A stretch of 64,000 nucleotides of DNA from Skermanella sp. TT6 (GTDB taxonomy: Bacteria; Pseudomonadota; Alphaproteobacteria; Azospirillales; Azospirillaceae), in assembly GCF_016653635.2 (NCBI RefSeq), contig NZ_CP067420.1, forward strand, positions 4,924,001 through 4,988,000, in the 5' to 3' direction. Positions 44,187 through 53,139 of the stretch are shown piece by piece. A model generated the notes under the pieces. That model was not told where the DNA came from. It saw only the letters and a program-made list of their open reading frames with translations, and did no database searches. How positions within the stretch are numbered: the first letter of the stretch is position 1; the number at the start of each line of letters is the position of its first letter. Position numbers and translations under genes: made by a program.

Positions 44187-45995
44187 TCAGGCGCGCGCCG
44201 CCACGTAGGCCCGCCAGCCGCCGTGACGGGAGATATCCTCCGCCTCCCGGGTGGCCCAGGCCTCGCACAGGAACCCTTTCACCGGCCCGATCCCGTCGAT
44301 CAGCACCGTGCCGATGCCGAGCGGCGCCTTGACCGTGGACATGAAGCGGGCGAAGCCGGCGTCCGGCACCGACCACAGTTCGCCCTCGATCGCATACCCC
44401 TCCTCCGGCCCGACGCGCAGCAGGCCGGGCCGCGCCGGCGCCATGCCGGTCAGGGCGAACAGGCGGTAGAGCGGCTCGGTCCGGACCGCTGCGACCTTGC
44501 GGGCGCCCAGCGCCACCAGCTCGCCGTTCAGGGGCATGCCCTCCATGTGACCGCCGACCACCGCCACCAGCGTTCCCTCCTGCGGGGGAGCCTCGGCCGG
44601 CCGGTCCGGCAGGGGAGCGCCGGTGGCGCCCAGGGTCAGCCCGGCGGCACGCTGCCAGCGGCTGCCCAGCGCGGCCAGCGCCCGGTCGCGTCCGGCGGGC
44701 GCGATCAGCGTGACGCCGAGCGGCAGGCCCAGGGGTCCGAAGCCGTTCGGCAGGGCGATGGCGGAGAGGTCCAGCAGGTTGGTGAAGTTGGTGTAGGCGC
44801 CCAGGTTGGTGTTGAGCGCCACCGGGTCGGCCTCCAGCTGGTCGACCGTGTAGATGGTTCCGGCCGTCGGCACCAGCAGCACGTCGATCTCCCGCCAGGC
44901 CCGGCCGGCCGCCCCGCGGAGCTCCTCCAGCCGGTACATCGCGCGGAAGGCATCGACCGCGCTGTACCGATCCGCGGACTGGATGATGCGCCGGGTGACG
45001 GGATGAACGCTCTCCGGCCGGTCGCGCAGGAACGTCTCGACCGCGGCCATCCGCTCGGCCACCCAGGGGCCGCTGTAGAGCAGGTCCGCGGTCTCCCGGA
45101 ACGGGGTGAAGTCGATCGTGACCGCCTGCCCGCCCAGGCCCGACAGGCGCTCGACGGCGTCGGCGAAGAGCTGTGCCGCCGCCTCGTCGCCGAAGAAACG
45201 CAGGTCCTCGGCGCGCGGCACCCCGAAGCGGAAGCGCTCGGGCAGCGCCGCGTCCCCCACGGCGCGCGAATAGGGATCGTCGGGATCGAACCCGCGGGCG
45301 ACCTCGAACACGGCCGCCGCGTCGGCCGCGGTCAGGGCGAAGATGGACACGCAGTCGAGCGACCGGCAGGCCGGCACGACGCCCGACGTGCCGAGGGCTC
45401 CGCGCGTCGGCTTCAGGCCCACGATGTTGTTGAAGGCCGCCGGCACCCTGCCCGACCCCGCCGTGTCGGTCCCAAGGGAAAAGCCGACCAGCCCCGAGGA
45501 GACCGCCACCGCCGAGCCGGAGCTGGAGCCGCCCGGAATGTAGCGGGCGTCGAACGGGTTGCGCGGGACGCCGTAGGGCGAGCGGACGCCGACCAGGCCG
45601 GTCGCGAACTGGTCCAGGTTGGTCTTGCCGACCAGCACGGCCCCCGCCTCGAGCAGCCGCTTCACCACGGGTGCCGTCGCTTTCGGCAGGTAGGCGAAAT
45701 CGGGGCAGGCCGCCGTGGTCGGCATCCCCGCCACGTCGATGTTGTCCTTGACCGCGAAGGGAATGCCGAAGAGCGGCAGCCGGGCGGCTTCGTCGCGGCC
45801 CAGCCCGTCCAGTTCCCGGGCACGCCGCCGCAGGTCGGCCGGGTCGCAGCGGGAGATCCAGACATGATCGTCGCCGGCCGCCTCGATCCGTCGCAGGACG
45901 GCCTCCACGACGGCGGCGACCGTCAGGGTGCCGCCCGCATATCCGTCGCTCAGGGTGGCCAGGTCAAAGCTTCCGATTCCGTCGTCCCCGTGCAT
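44187..45995 (-). CDS. atzF: Allophanate hydrolase
   Basis: The 602-residue protein has an amidase-signature domain (1-~440) with Lys in FAVKDNIDV, cis-Ser in GGSSSGSA and nucleophile Ser in GTDTAGSG. A C-terminal domain (about 470-602) with VGGHMEGMPLN and EGELW is characteristic of allophanate hydrolases (AtzF/DUR1,2 type). It splits allophanate into ammonia and carbon dioxide and is the shared last step for urea-amidolyase, biuret and cyanuric acid routes. I prefer ATG 45995, which has GGAGG seven bases upstream; 46001 and 46058 are weaker. A sigma-54-like promoter lies at 46030-46045. Confidence 0.92.
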   Translation of the reverse strand: MHGDDGIGSFDLATLSDGYAGGTLTVAAVVEAVLRRIEAAGDDHVWISRCDPADLRRRARELDGLGRDEAARLPLFGIPFAVKDNIDVAGMPTTAACPDFAYLPKATAPVVKRLLEAGAVLVGKTNLDQFATGLVGVRSPYGVPRNPFDARYIPGGSSSGSAVAVSSGLVGFSLGTDTAGSGRVPAAFNNIVGLKPTRGALGTSGVVPACRSLDCVSIFALTAADAAAVFEVARGFDPDDPYSRAVGDAALPERFRFGVPRAEDLRFFGDEAAAQLFADAVERLSGLGGQAVTIDFTPFRETADLLYSGPWVAERMAAVETFLRDRPESVHPVTRRIIQSADRYSAVDAFRAMYRLEELRGAAGRAWREIDVLLVPTAGTIYTVDQLEADPVALNTNLGAYTNFTNLLDLSAIALPNGFGPLGLPLGVTLIAPAGRDRALAALGSRWQRAAGLTLGATGAPLPDRPAEAPPQEGTLVAVVGGHMEGMPLNGELVALGARKVAAVRTEPLYRLFALTGMAPARPGLLRVGPEEGYAIEGELWSVPDAGFARFMSTVKAPLGIGTVLIDGIGPVKGFLCEAWATREAEDISRHGGWRAYVAARA

Positions 45996-46018
45996 CGTCA
46001 TCCCTCCCGATCGGCTCC

Positions 46019-46036
46019 GTATGCGATCATGCATAC
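46019..46036. promoter_or_regulatory. Perfect 6+6+6 palindrome in the allophanate hydrolase promoter
   Basis: GTATGC-N6-GCATAC, exact arms (46019-46024 and 46031-46036). It overlaps the -12 element and start site of the minus-strand promoter. FadR-type GntR proteins bind palindromes of this kind, so it may be the operator of the regulator at 43084. A second, AT-rich palindrome (AATAAT-C-ATTATT) lies at 46050-46062. Confidence 0.4.
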
Positions 46037-46045
46037 AGCAAGCCA
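46030..46045 (-). promoter_or_regulatory. Sigma-54-like promoter of allophanate hydrolase
   Basis: Minus-strand TGGCTTG-CTGT-ATGCA keeps the essential GG-N10-GC spacing and matches 13 of 16 positions with the spacer counted as free. Predicted start near 46018, leader about 23 bases including the GGAGG. Confidence 0.5.
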
Positions 46046-46137
46046 GAAGAATAATCATTATTTTACAATGTCTTGCAGCGCGCTCATTCGCTCCCTGAAC
46101 GCATCTGCCTAAATTTTATCCCGACAGGCCCGCGTGC

Positions 46138-46152
46138 GCACAAGGCTTATGC
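46138..46152. promoter_or_regulatory. NtrC-like dyad upstream of the ABC-biuH promoter
   Basis: GCAC-N7-ATGC, 7 of 8 matches to GCAC-N7-GTGC, 55-69 bp upstream of the sigma-54-like promoter at 46207. Confidence 0.33.
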
Positions 46153-46206
46153 AGGTTACGGCCGTCACCGCCGGCGGAAACCCGCAGCCGGGCGGTCTAT
46201 GACCCT

Positions 46207-46222
46207 TGGTATAAGGCTTGCA
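46207..46222 (+). promoter_or_regulatory. Sigma-54-like promoter of the ABC-biuH-trtA operon
   Basis: TGGTATA-AGGC-TTGCA: the -12 element TTGCA and the GG-N10-GC spacing are intact, with three changes in the -24 part. Predicted start near 46233, followed by a GGAGGG ribosome site and ATG 46270. Confidence 0.45.
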
Positions 46223-46269
46223 CGGCCCTGGCCATCAAACGAATGAAAATTCCTGGATGGAGGGTTCTG

Positions 46270-47400
46270 ATGACGGTGAATCAGGGCATTTCACGTCGCA
46301 CGGCTCTGGGCGTCCTTGCGGGCGCCGCTGCGGGAACCGCGCTCTCGGGCTTCTCGCCGTTCTCACGGGCCCTCGCCGCCAAGAAGCTGATGGTCGGCTT
46401 CATCTATGTCGGCCCGCGCGACGACTTCGGCTACAACCAGGCCCATGCGGAGGCCGCCGCCGCGCTCCGCTCCCTGAGCGGCATCAAGGTCGTCGAGGAG
46501 GAGAAGGTCGCCGAGACCCTCGACGTCCAGAAGACCATGGAAAGCATGATCAACCTGGACGGCGCCGAACTGGTCTTCCCGACCTCCTTCGGCTATTTCG
46601 ACCCGCACATGCTGAAGGTGGCGCAGAAATATCCCGACGTGGAGTTCCGCCACTGCGGCGGCATGTTCAAGGCCGGCACCCATCCCGCCAACACCGGCAG
46701 CTATTTCGGCTATATCGACGAGGGCCAGTATCTCAACGGCGTCGCCGCCGGCCACGCGACCAGGTCGAAGAAGCTGGGCTTCGTCGCGGCCAAGCCGATC
46801 CCGCAGGTCCTGCGCAACATCAACGCCTTCACGCTCGGCGCCCGCTCGGTCGATCCGTCCATCACCACCCAGGTGATCTTCACCGGCGATTGGTCCATGC
46901 CGGTCAAGGAGGCGGAGGCGACCAACGGCCTGGTGAACGCCGGCGTGGACGTGGTGACCTGCCACGTGGACAGCCCCAAGGTCGTGGTCGAGACCGCCGA
47001 GCGGCGCGGCGCCTATACCTGCGGCTACCATGCCAACCAGGCGCCGCTGGCCCCCAAGGGCTACCTGACCGGGGCGGAGTGGAACTGGATCACCGTCTAC
47101 AAGGACTTCGTGACCAAGGCCCAGGCGGGCGAGAAGCCGGGCCAGTTCGTCCGCGGCGGCCTGAAGGAGGGCTTCATCAAGACCTCCGCCTACGGACCGG
47201 CGGTCAGCCCCGAGTCCAGGGCGGCCGGCGAGGCGATCAAGGCCAAGATGATGGCGGGCGACTTCCCGATCTTCGCCGGCCCGATCCGCAGCAACGCCGG
47301 GGCGGAGGTCATCCCCGCCGGCAAGACCTACGGCCAGACCGACCTTTGGCTCGAAGGGATGGACTGGCTGGCCGAGGGCGTCGTCGGCTCGACCTCCTGA
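46270..47400 (+). CDS. BMP-family ABC transporter substrate-binding protein
   Basis: The 376-residue protein has an N-terminal twin-arginine-type signal (SRRTALG, then a hydrophobic stretch to ALAA near residue 37) and a mature part of the Bmp/PnrA family (MVGFIYVGPRDDFGYNQAHAE, then a WSMPVKEA and HANQAPL loop). Known members bind nucleosides; the gene context suggests a biuret- or triuret-like ureide (inference). ATG 46270 is chosen because GGAGGG lies six bases upstream, although ATG 46243 is in frame. It opens an operon of six genes. Confidence 0.86.
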   Translation: MTVNQGISRRTALGVLAGAAAGTALSGFSPFSRALAAKKLMVGFIYVGPRDDFGYNQAHAEAAAALRSLSGIKVVEEEKVAETLDVQKTMESMINLDGAELVFPTSFGYFDPHMLKVAQKYPDVEFRHCGGMFKAGTHPANTGSYFGYIDEGQYLNGVAAGHATRSKKLGFVAAKPIPQVLRNINAFTLGARSVDPSITTQVIFTGDWSMPVKEAEATNGLVNAGVDVVTCHVDSPKVVVETAERRGAYTCGYHANQAPLAPKGYLTGAEWNWITVYKDFVTKAQAGEKPGQFVRGGLKEGFIKTSAYGPAVSPESRAAGEAIKAKMMAGDFPIFAGPIRSNAGAEVIPAGKTYGQTDLWLEGMDWLAEGVVGSTS

Positions 47401-47414
47401 GGAGGGCCGGGACG

Positions 47415-48518
47415 ATGGTCAACCAGACCGCCCGGCTGCCGGGCGCCGCCGCGCCGCCCTTCGGCAGCCTCCCCCTCGATGCGATACGCAGCGCCGCCGA
47501 AGCGGTCCTGATCCCGGTCGGCGCCCTGCTCGCCACGGCGGTCTTGTTCGGGATCTTCGTGGCGCTGGCCGGCGCCGATCCGTTCGAGACCTTCGAGCTG
47601 ATGTACCGGGGCGCCTTCGGCACCTGGTTCTCCTGGCAGAACACGCTCCAGCGGACGGCGCCGCTTCTTCTGACCGCCCTGTGCGTGGCCCTGCCGGCGC
47701 GCCTCGGCCTCGTCATCATCGGCGGCGAGGGGGCGCTGGTGATCGGCGGGTTGTGCGCCGCCGCCGCCGGGATGGCGATGGCGGGAACGCCGCCCTGGCT
47801 GCTGCTCGGCGTCATGGCGCTGGCCGGCATGGCGGCGGGCGGCGCCTGGATCGCGCTGGCCGGCGCGCTCCGCCAGTTCCGCGGAGTCAACGAGACGATC
47901 TCCAGCCTGCTGCTGGCCTATATCGCGATCGCCCTGATGAACCACATGGTCGAAGGACCCTTGCGCGATCCGGCCAGCCTCAACAAGCCGTCCACCCCGC
48001 CGCTGGGGGAATCCTCCATGATCGGGTCGATGCCCGGCCTGGACGTCCACTGGGGGCTGGCGTTCGGCCTGGTCGCCTGCGTCGCCGCCTATGTGCTGAT
48101 GCAGCGGACCACCTTCGGCTTCGGCGCCCGGATGGTCGGCGGCAATGTCCGGGCCGCCCGCATGGCCGGACTGTCGGTGGCGAAGCTGACCCTGGTCACC
48201 TGCTTCCTGGCGGGCGCCGCCGCCGGGCTGGCCGGCATGGTCGAGGTGGCGGCGGTGCATGGCAGCGCCAACGCCTCGCTGGTCGCGGGCTACGGCTACA
48301 CCGGCATCCTGATCGCCTTCATCGCCCGGCAGAACCCGCTGGCGGTGATCCCGGTGGCCCTGATGTTCGGCGGCATCGCCGCCAGCGGCGGGCTGCTCCA
48401 GCGCCGGCTGGACCTGCCCGACGCCACCATCCTGGTGCTCCAGGGCATCGCCTTCGTCATGATCCTGGCCAGCGACACGCTCTATGGCCGGTTCCGCATC
48501 TTCCAGCCGAGGGGGTGA
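47415..48518 (+). CDS. ABC transporter permease (BMP-type, first)
   Basis: The 367-residue protein has about nine to ten membrane helices and the branched-chain/sugar/nucleoside permease signature GGEGALVIGGL and GFGARMVGGNVRAARMAG, typical of the BPD_transp_2 family. It forms the membrane channel with the next gene's product. It starts 14 bases after the binding-protein gene. Confidence 0.9.
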   Translation: MVNQTARLPGAAAPPFGSLPLDAIRSAAEAVLIPVGALLATAVLFGIFVALAGADPFETFELMYRGAFGTWFSWQNTLQRTAPLLLTALCVALPARLGLVIIGGEGALVIGGLCAAAAGMAMAGTPPWLLLGVMALAGMAAGGAWIALAGALRQFRGVNETISSLLLAYIAIALMNHMVEGPLRDPASLNKPSTPPLGESSMIGSMPGLDVHWGLAFGLVACVAAYVLMQRTTFGFGARMVGGNVRAARMAGLSVAKLTLVTCFLAGAAAGLAGMVEVAAVHGSANASLVAGYGYTGILIAFIARQNPLAVIPVALMFGGIAASGGLLQRRLDLPDATILVLQGIAFVMILASDTLYGRFRIFQPRG

Positions 48519-48522
48519 CGCC

Positions 48523-49443
48523 ATGGAGGATCTCGGCTGGTGGGGCGTGGCGCTGGCGGTGCTGGCGGGCGCCATCCGGGTCAGCACCCCCTTCCTGTTC
48601 GTCAGCCTGGGCGAACTGCTGACGGAGAAGAGCGGGCGGATCAACCTGGGCCTTGAAGGCACGCTGGTGATGGGCGCCATGAGCGCCTACGCCGTCTCGT
48701 ACATGACCGGCTCGCCCTGGGCGGGCGTGCTGGTGGCGGGCCTGGCCGGCGCCCTGTTCGGCCTGCTCCACGCCGCCATATGCAGCCTGCCACGAGTCAA
48801 CGACATCGCGGTCGGCATCGCGCTGATGCTGCTGGGCACGGGACTGGCCTTCTTCCTGGGCAAGCCCTTCATCCAGCCGCAGGCGCCGATCCTGCCGGCG
48901 ATCGACCTGGGCTGGTGGAGCGATCTGCCGCAGGTCCGCTCGGCCCTCCAGATCAACGTGCTGTTCATCCTGGGGCTGGTGCTGGCGCCCTTCCTGCTGT
49001 GGGTGCTGACCAACACCCGCTGGGGCCTGATCGTCAGGACGGTCGGGGACAGCGCCGACGCCGCCCGGGCCATGGGCTATCCGGTCGATCTGGTCCGGGG
49101 GGCGGCGACCATGGCCGGCGGCTTCCTCGCCGGGATCGGCGGGTCGTTCCTGTCGCTCTACTATCCCGGAAGCTGGAACGAGGGCCTGTCCAGCGGCCAG
49201 GGGCTGATGGCCGTGGCGCTGGTCATCTTCGCCCGCTGGCACCCGATCCGCTGCCTGGGCGCGGCCCTGCTGTTCGGCGGCGCCGGTGCGCTCGGCCCCG
49301 CTCTCCAGTCGGTCGGGGTGACGCAGGGATACTACCTGTTCAACGCGGCGCCCTACCTGCTGACCCTGGTCATCATGATCGCGACCTGCTCGCCGACCCG
49401 CACCCTGGCCGGCGCGCCGGGCGAACTGAGTATCACCAAATGA
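48523..49443 (+). CDS. ABC transporter permease (BMP-type, second)
   Basis: The 306-residue protein is of the same BPD_transp_2 class, with [17 protein letters not shown] and [18 protein letters not shown] (EAA-like cytoplasmic loop). ATG 48523 lies after GAGGGGGTGA. Its stop overlaps the biuH start by four bases (ATGA), tying import to hydrolysis. Confidence 0.9.
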
Positions 49444-50117
49444 CGCACATCGACTCCGATCCCTATCCCTGGCCCTATGACGGCGACCTGCGGCCGGCCA
49501 ACACGGCGCTGATCGTGATCGACATGCAGACCGACTTCTGCGGCAAGGGCGGCTATGTGGACGCCATGGGTTACGACCTGTCGCTGACCCGCGCCCCGAT
49601 CGAGCCGATCGGCCGAGTGCTGGCGGCCATGCGGCGCGGCGGCTTCACGGTCTTCCATACCCGCGAGGGGCACCGGCCCGACCTCGCCGACCTGCCGGAG
49701 AACAAGCGCTGGCGCTCCCGGCGGATCGGCGCCGGGATCGGCGATCCGGGGCCGTGCGGACGCATCCTGGTGCGCGGCGAGCCCGGCTGGGAGATCATCC
49801 CGGAGCTTGCCCCCGAACCGGGCGAGCCGGTCATCGACAAGCCGGGCAAGGGCAGCTTCTGCGCCACCGACCTGGACCTGATGCTGCGCCAACGCGGCAT
49901 CCGCAACATCGTCCTGACCGGCATCACGACGGATGTCTGCGTCCACACCACCATGCGCGAGGCCAACGACCGCGGCTACGAATGCCTGCTGCTGGAGGAC
50001 TGCTGCGGCGCCACCGACCGGGGCAACCACGAGGCGGCGATCCGCATGGTCAAGATGCAGGGCGGCGTGTTCGGCGCGGTCGCCCGCTCCGACGATCTGC
50101 TGGGGGTCTTATCATGA
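49440..50117 (+). CDS. biuH: Biuret hydrolase (isochorismatase-like)
   Basis: The 225-residue cysteine hydrolase has catalytic Asp28 (VIDMQ), Lys134 (IDKPGKGSF) and Cys167 (TDVCVHT). These match the Asp36, Lys142 and Cys175 that I recall for Rhizobium BiuH with a constant shift of eight. The block [13 protein letters not shown] and [18 protein letters not shown] are closely alike in that protein. It converts biuret to allophanate and ammonia; the allophanate would go to the hydrolase encoded at 44187. It lies inside the ABC operon, between permease and ATPase genes. Confidence 0.9.
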   Translation: MTHIDSDPYPWPYDGDLRPANTALIVIDMQTDFCGKGGYVDAMGYDLSLTRAPIEPIGRVLAAMRRGGFTVFHTREGHRPDLADLPENKRWRSRRIGAGIGDPGPCGRILVRGEPGWEIIPELAPEPGEPVIDKPGKGSFCATDLDLMLRQRGIRNIVLTGITTDVCVHTTMREANDRGYECLLLEDCCGATDRGNHEAAIRMVKMQGGVFGAVARSDDLLGVLS

Positions 50118-50127
50118 GGTATGGGCC

Positions 50128-51660
50128 ATGAGCTTCCTCCGCACCCATCGTAACGGCGCCCTCGGCCTGGAGGCCGTCGGCATGACCAAGCGCTTCGGCG
50201 GGCTCGCAGCCCTGGACGACGTGTCGCTGCGGGTCTCCGCCGGCAGCTTCCACGCGCTTCTGGGCGAGAACGGGGCCGGCAAGAGCACGCTGGTCAAATG
50301 CGTCATGGGCTATTACCACGCCGATCAGGGTCAGATCGCCGTCGGCGAGACGGAGCGGTCCATCGCCAACCCGCGCGATGCCCACGCGCTGGGCGTCGGC
50401 ATGGTCTACCAGCATTTCACCCTGGTCCCCGGCATGACCGTGGCGGAGAACCTGGTGCTGTCGCGCACGCACGTGCCGGCCGTGGTGGACTGGGCGGCGG
50501 AGATCAGGGCGCTGGACGCTTTCATGGCCGGGATGCCGTTCCGGGTGCCGCTGGACGTGCCGGTGTCGGCCCTGGCGGCGGGAGAGAAGCAGAAGCTGGA
50601 GATCCTGAAGCAGCTCTACCTGAAGAACCGCTTCCTGATCCTGGACGAGCCGACCTCCGTCCTGACGCCCGGCGAGGCCGACGAGGTGCTGGGCCTGCTG
50701 CGCCGGATGACCCGGGAGGGCCGGCTGACGGTCCTGACCATCACCCACAAGTTCCGCGAGGTGATGGCCTATGCGGACGAGGTGACGGTGCTGCGCCGGG
50801 GCCGCTTCGCCGGGACCGGCAAGGTCGCGGACCTGACCCCCGCCGACATGGCGGAGATGATGATCGGCGCCAAGGAGATCCCCAAGGGCGCCGCCCGCCT
50901 GAGCACCGACCTGGGCGAGCCGCGCCTCCGGATCGCCGGGCTGAAGGCGCTGGGCGACGGCGGCCTCCCCGCGGTCGAGGGCCTGGACCTGACGGTCCGT
51001 GCCGGGGAGATCGTCGGCATCGCCGGCGTCTCGGGCAACGGCCAGCGCGAGCTGGTCGAGGTGCTGGCCGGCCAGCGCCCTCCCGCCGCCGGGGAGATCC
51101 ATGTCTGCGGCGAGCGCTACGCCGCGACCCGCGCCGAGATGAAGCGCCACCGCCTGTGCCTGCTGCCGGAGGAGCCGCTGCGCAACGCCTGCGTCGCCCG
51201 CATGAGCGTGGCGGAGAACATGTCGTTCCGCAACTTCGACGACCCGCCCTATGCCCGCGGCGGCTGGTGGCTGAACGGCGGCGCCATGCGCGGGGCCGCG
51301 CGCGAGCTGATCCAGCTCTACAAGGTCAAGACGCCCGGCCCCGACGCCGCGATCGGCACCCTGTCCGGCGGCAACGTCCAGCGCGCCGTGCTGGCCCGCG
51401 AACTGGCCCGTGATGTTCGGGTGCTGATCGTCGCCAATCCCTGCTTCGGCCTGGACTTCGCCGCGGTCGCCGACATCCGCTCGCAGATCATGCAGGCCCG
51501 CAACCGGGGCGCCGCCGTGCTGCTGGTCAGCGAGGACCTGGACGAGCTGTTCGAACTGGCCGACCGGATCTGCGTGATGTTCGACGGGCACCTGGTCCAC
51601 GAGACGCCGACCGGACAGGCCGACATCGGCGTGATCGGGCAGCACATGGCGGGGCATTGA
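50128..51660 (+). CDS. ABC transporter ATP-binding protein, double cassette
   Basis: The 510-residue protein has two ABC cassettes. The first has Walker A GENGAGKS, a Q-loop in MVYQHFTL and Walker B with [10 protein letters not shown]. The second has a degenerate Walker A (GVSGNGQRE), signature LSGGNVQ and a Walker B ending in ANPCFGLD. One active and one degenerate site is usual in the sugar/nucleoside importer group that pairs with BMP-type permeases. It begins at ATG 50128, ten bases after biuH. Confidence 0.92.
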   Translation: MSFLRTHRNGALGLEAVGMTKRFGGLAALDDVSLRVSAGSFHALLGENGAGKSTLVKCVMGYYHADQGQIAVGETERSIANPRDAHALGVGMVYQHFTLVPGMTVAENLVLSRTHVPAVVDWAAEIRALDAFMAGMPFRVPLDVPVSALAAGEKQKLEILKQLYLKNRFLILDEPTSVLTPGEADEVLGLLRRMTREGRLTVLTITHKFREVMAYADEVTVLRRGRFAGTGKVADLTPADMAEMMIGAKEIPKGAARLSTDLGEPRLRIAGLKALGDGGLPAVEGLDLTVRAGEIVGIAGVSGNGQRELVEVLAGQRPPAAGEIHVCGERYAATRAEMKRHRLCLLPEEPLRNACVARMSVAENMSFRNFDDPPYARGGWWLNGGAMRGAARELIQLYKVKTPGPDAAIGTLSGGNVQRAVLARELARDVRVLIVANPCFGLDFAAVADIRSQIMQARNRGAAVLLVSEDLDELFELADRICVMFDGHLVHETPTGQADIGVIGQHMAGH

Positions 51661-51662
51661 CC

Positions 51663-52340
51663 ATGACCGATGTCCTGACGATACCGACCGCCAAGCCCTA
51701 CCCCTTCGCCTTTCCCCCCGCCCGCACCGCGCTGGTCATCATCGACATGCAGCGCGACTTCATCGAGCCCGGCGGCTTCGGCGAGGCCCTGGGCAACGAC
51801 GTGACGCCTCTGGCGGCCCTGGTGCCCCATGTCCGCCGCCTGCTCGACGGCTGCCGGGCGGCCGGCTTGACCATCATCCACACCCGGGAGGCGCATGAGC
51901 CGGACCTGTCGGACTGCCCGCCGGCGAAGCGTCTGCGCGGCTCCTCCGACCTGCGGATCGGCGACGAAGGACCGATGGGGCGCATCCTGGTCAAGGGGGA
52001 GCCGGGCAACGCCATCGTGGACGACCTCGCCCCGCTGCCGGGAGAGATCGTGATCGACAAGCCCGGCAAGGGCGCCTTCTACGCCACGCGGCTCGGCGAG
52101 ATCCTGGCCGAGCGCGGCATCACCCACCTGCTGTTCGCGGGCGTCACGACGGAGGTGTGCGTCCAGACCACCATGCGAGAAGCCAACGACCGCGGCTTCG
52201 AATGCCTGCTGGTCGAGGACGCGACGGAAAGCTACTTCCCCGCCTTCAAGCAGGCGACGCTGGAGATGGTCCGCGCGCAGGGGGCGATCGTGGGATGGAC
52301 GGCCGAGGTGGACGAGGTTATGGGGGCGTTGGCGCGGTGA
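51663..52340 (+). CDS. trtA: Isochorismatase-like cysteine hydrolase, possible triuret hydrolase
   Basis: This 225-residue tandem paralogue of BiuH keeps the triad Asp28 (IDMQ), Lys133 (IDKPGKGAF) and Cys166 (TEVCVQT). It lacks the BiuH blocks WRSRRIGAG and GYVDAMGYD, and has an altered substrate-loop region. Triuret hydrolase (TrtA) is a known BiuH-like enzyme encoded next to biuH, and its product carboxybiuret is the substrate of AtzEG, encoded here. That makes TrtA the best guess. Other ureido hydrolases remain possible. The start is ATG 51663 rather than TTG 51657; it follows the ATPase gene directly. Confidence 0.6.
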   Translation: MTDVLTIPTAKPYPFAFPPARTALVIIDMQRDFIEPGGFGEALGNDVTPLAALVPHVRRLLDGCRAAGLTIIHTREAHEPDLSDCPPAKRLRGSSDLRIGDEGPMGRILVKGEPGNAIVDDLAPLPGEIVIDKPGKGAFYATRLGEILAERGITHLLFAGVTTEVCVQTTMREANDRGFECLLVEDATESYFPAFKQATLEMVRAQGAIVGWTAEVDEVMGALAR

Positions 52341-52353
52341 AAGCTCAAAGGTA

Positions 52354-52474
52354 TTTGGCCACAGATACACGCAGATAAACCCAGATGAATATTTGATCTT
52401 CGGATCAATGAAATGACGGCTTGCGTCAATGATCGATTTTTATCTGGGTTTATCTGCGTGCATCTGCGGCCAAA
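52354..52474. mobile_element. 121-bp palindromic intergenic element with two inner hairpins
   Basis: Outer arms 52354-52386 and 52442-52474 are 33-bp inverted repeats with two mismatches. Inside are two further exact hairpins: TTGATC-TTCG-GATCAA (52393-52408, a UUCG-type tetraloop) and TGACG-N5-CGTCA (52414-52428). The whole could fold into a three-way junction as RNA or single-stranded DNA. It resembles a REP/MITE-like dispersed element. No coding sequence lies within it. Confidence 0.72.
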
Positions 52475-52475
52475 C

Positions 52476-52520
52476 CTTACCGCCTCCCCACTGCTCCACC
52501 TCTGGCGCTCAGCGCAGTAC
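52476..52520 (-). pseudogene. Decayed short copy of the gcvPB 3' end
   Basis: About 45 bases starting just past the palindromic element align with the gcvPB end at 53140-53185 with about seven substitutions and a short gap. Translated on the minus strand it gives VLR-stop-APEVEQ against [10 protein letters not shown] in the real gene. The rest of the gap to 52604 shows nothing that I can identify. Confidence 0.55.
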
Positions 52521-52604
52521 GCGCCAAGCTCTGGCCTTGAGTTTATGCCAGCTTGAACATACTTTGACGTCTGTAAGGTTTATGGAAGCTAGCATCAAGC
52601 CATC

Positions 52605-52808
52605 ATGGCGACGCCGCACACCCCGACCTTGGCCCGCGTGGAGCAAGGCGATCCCGCCGTGTCGTTCGGCATCTATGCGTCGGTGATGCAGGCGTTGGGA
52701 TTGATCGGCGGGCTGGGCGACTTGGCGGCCGACGACCAGCTTGGCGAGGATCTGGAGAACGAGCGGCTGCCCAAGCGTGTCCGGCCGAGAAAGGCGCTCC
52801 TGGAATGA
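52605..52808 (+). pseudogene. Remnant of a HipB-like XRE antitoxin gene (N-terminus lost)
   Basis: The 67-residue frame begins in the middle of a helix-turn-helix protein: TPTLARVEQGDPAVSFGIYASVMQALGL is the part that follows the recognition helix in HipB-type antitoxins, and the ending RLPKRVRPRKALL is typical of their tail. An in-frame stop lies just upstream of the ATG at 52590-52592, so the first ~25-30 residues are missing. Its stop overlaps the hipA-like start (ATGA), as in intact hipBA operons. Confidence 0.68.
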
Positions 52809-53120
52809 GCGGGAGCGAGATTGATGTTCATGCCGACCTGGGCCCTACATCCGGGTCCGACTTCGACTCGACCGAACTGTTCCTGCTCCATCGAACTGGC
52901 TCTTGAGAATGCCGGGTATCTCGGCCTGTCCCCGTCCGGGGCCAACGCGATCGTCCGCGAGGTTGCCTCCGCGACTTCGCGATGGCGAACCGTCGCCGCG
53001 TCCCTGGGCGTCAAGCCGTCGGAGATCGACCGCATGGAAACCGCGTTCGAGCATGGCGAACTACGGCTTGCGCTGAACGCCGGGAACATCCATCCCGTTC
53101 CCGGCGCTCCGCCCTCCTGA
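52805..53120 (+). pseudogene. Remnant of a HipA-like toxin kinase gene (internal deletion and frameshift)
   Basis: ATG 52805 starts a 33-residue frame ending at 52906 whose first part (MSGSEIDVHADLG) looks like a HipA N-terminus. From about 52893, in a different frame, codons for ELALENAGYLGLSPSGANAIV to IDRMETAFEHGEL match the HipA C-terminal helical end. The ~300 residues between, including the kinase active site, are gone. The toxin cannot be active. Confidence 0.65.
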
Positions 53121-53139
53121 GCGGGGGATGGGCGGAAGA

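Noticed and set aside
52429-52686. An 85-codon plus-strand open frame after the palindromic element
   Set aside because: It crosses the element arm, the gcvPB fragment and the hipB remnant in a different frame; no homology.
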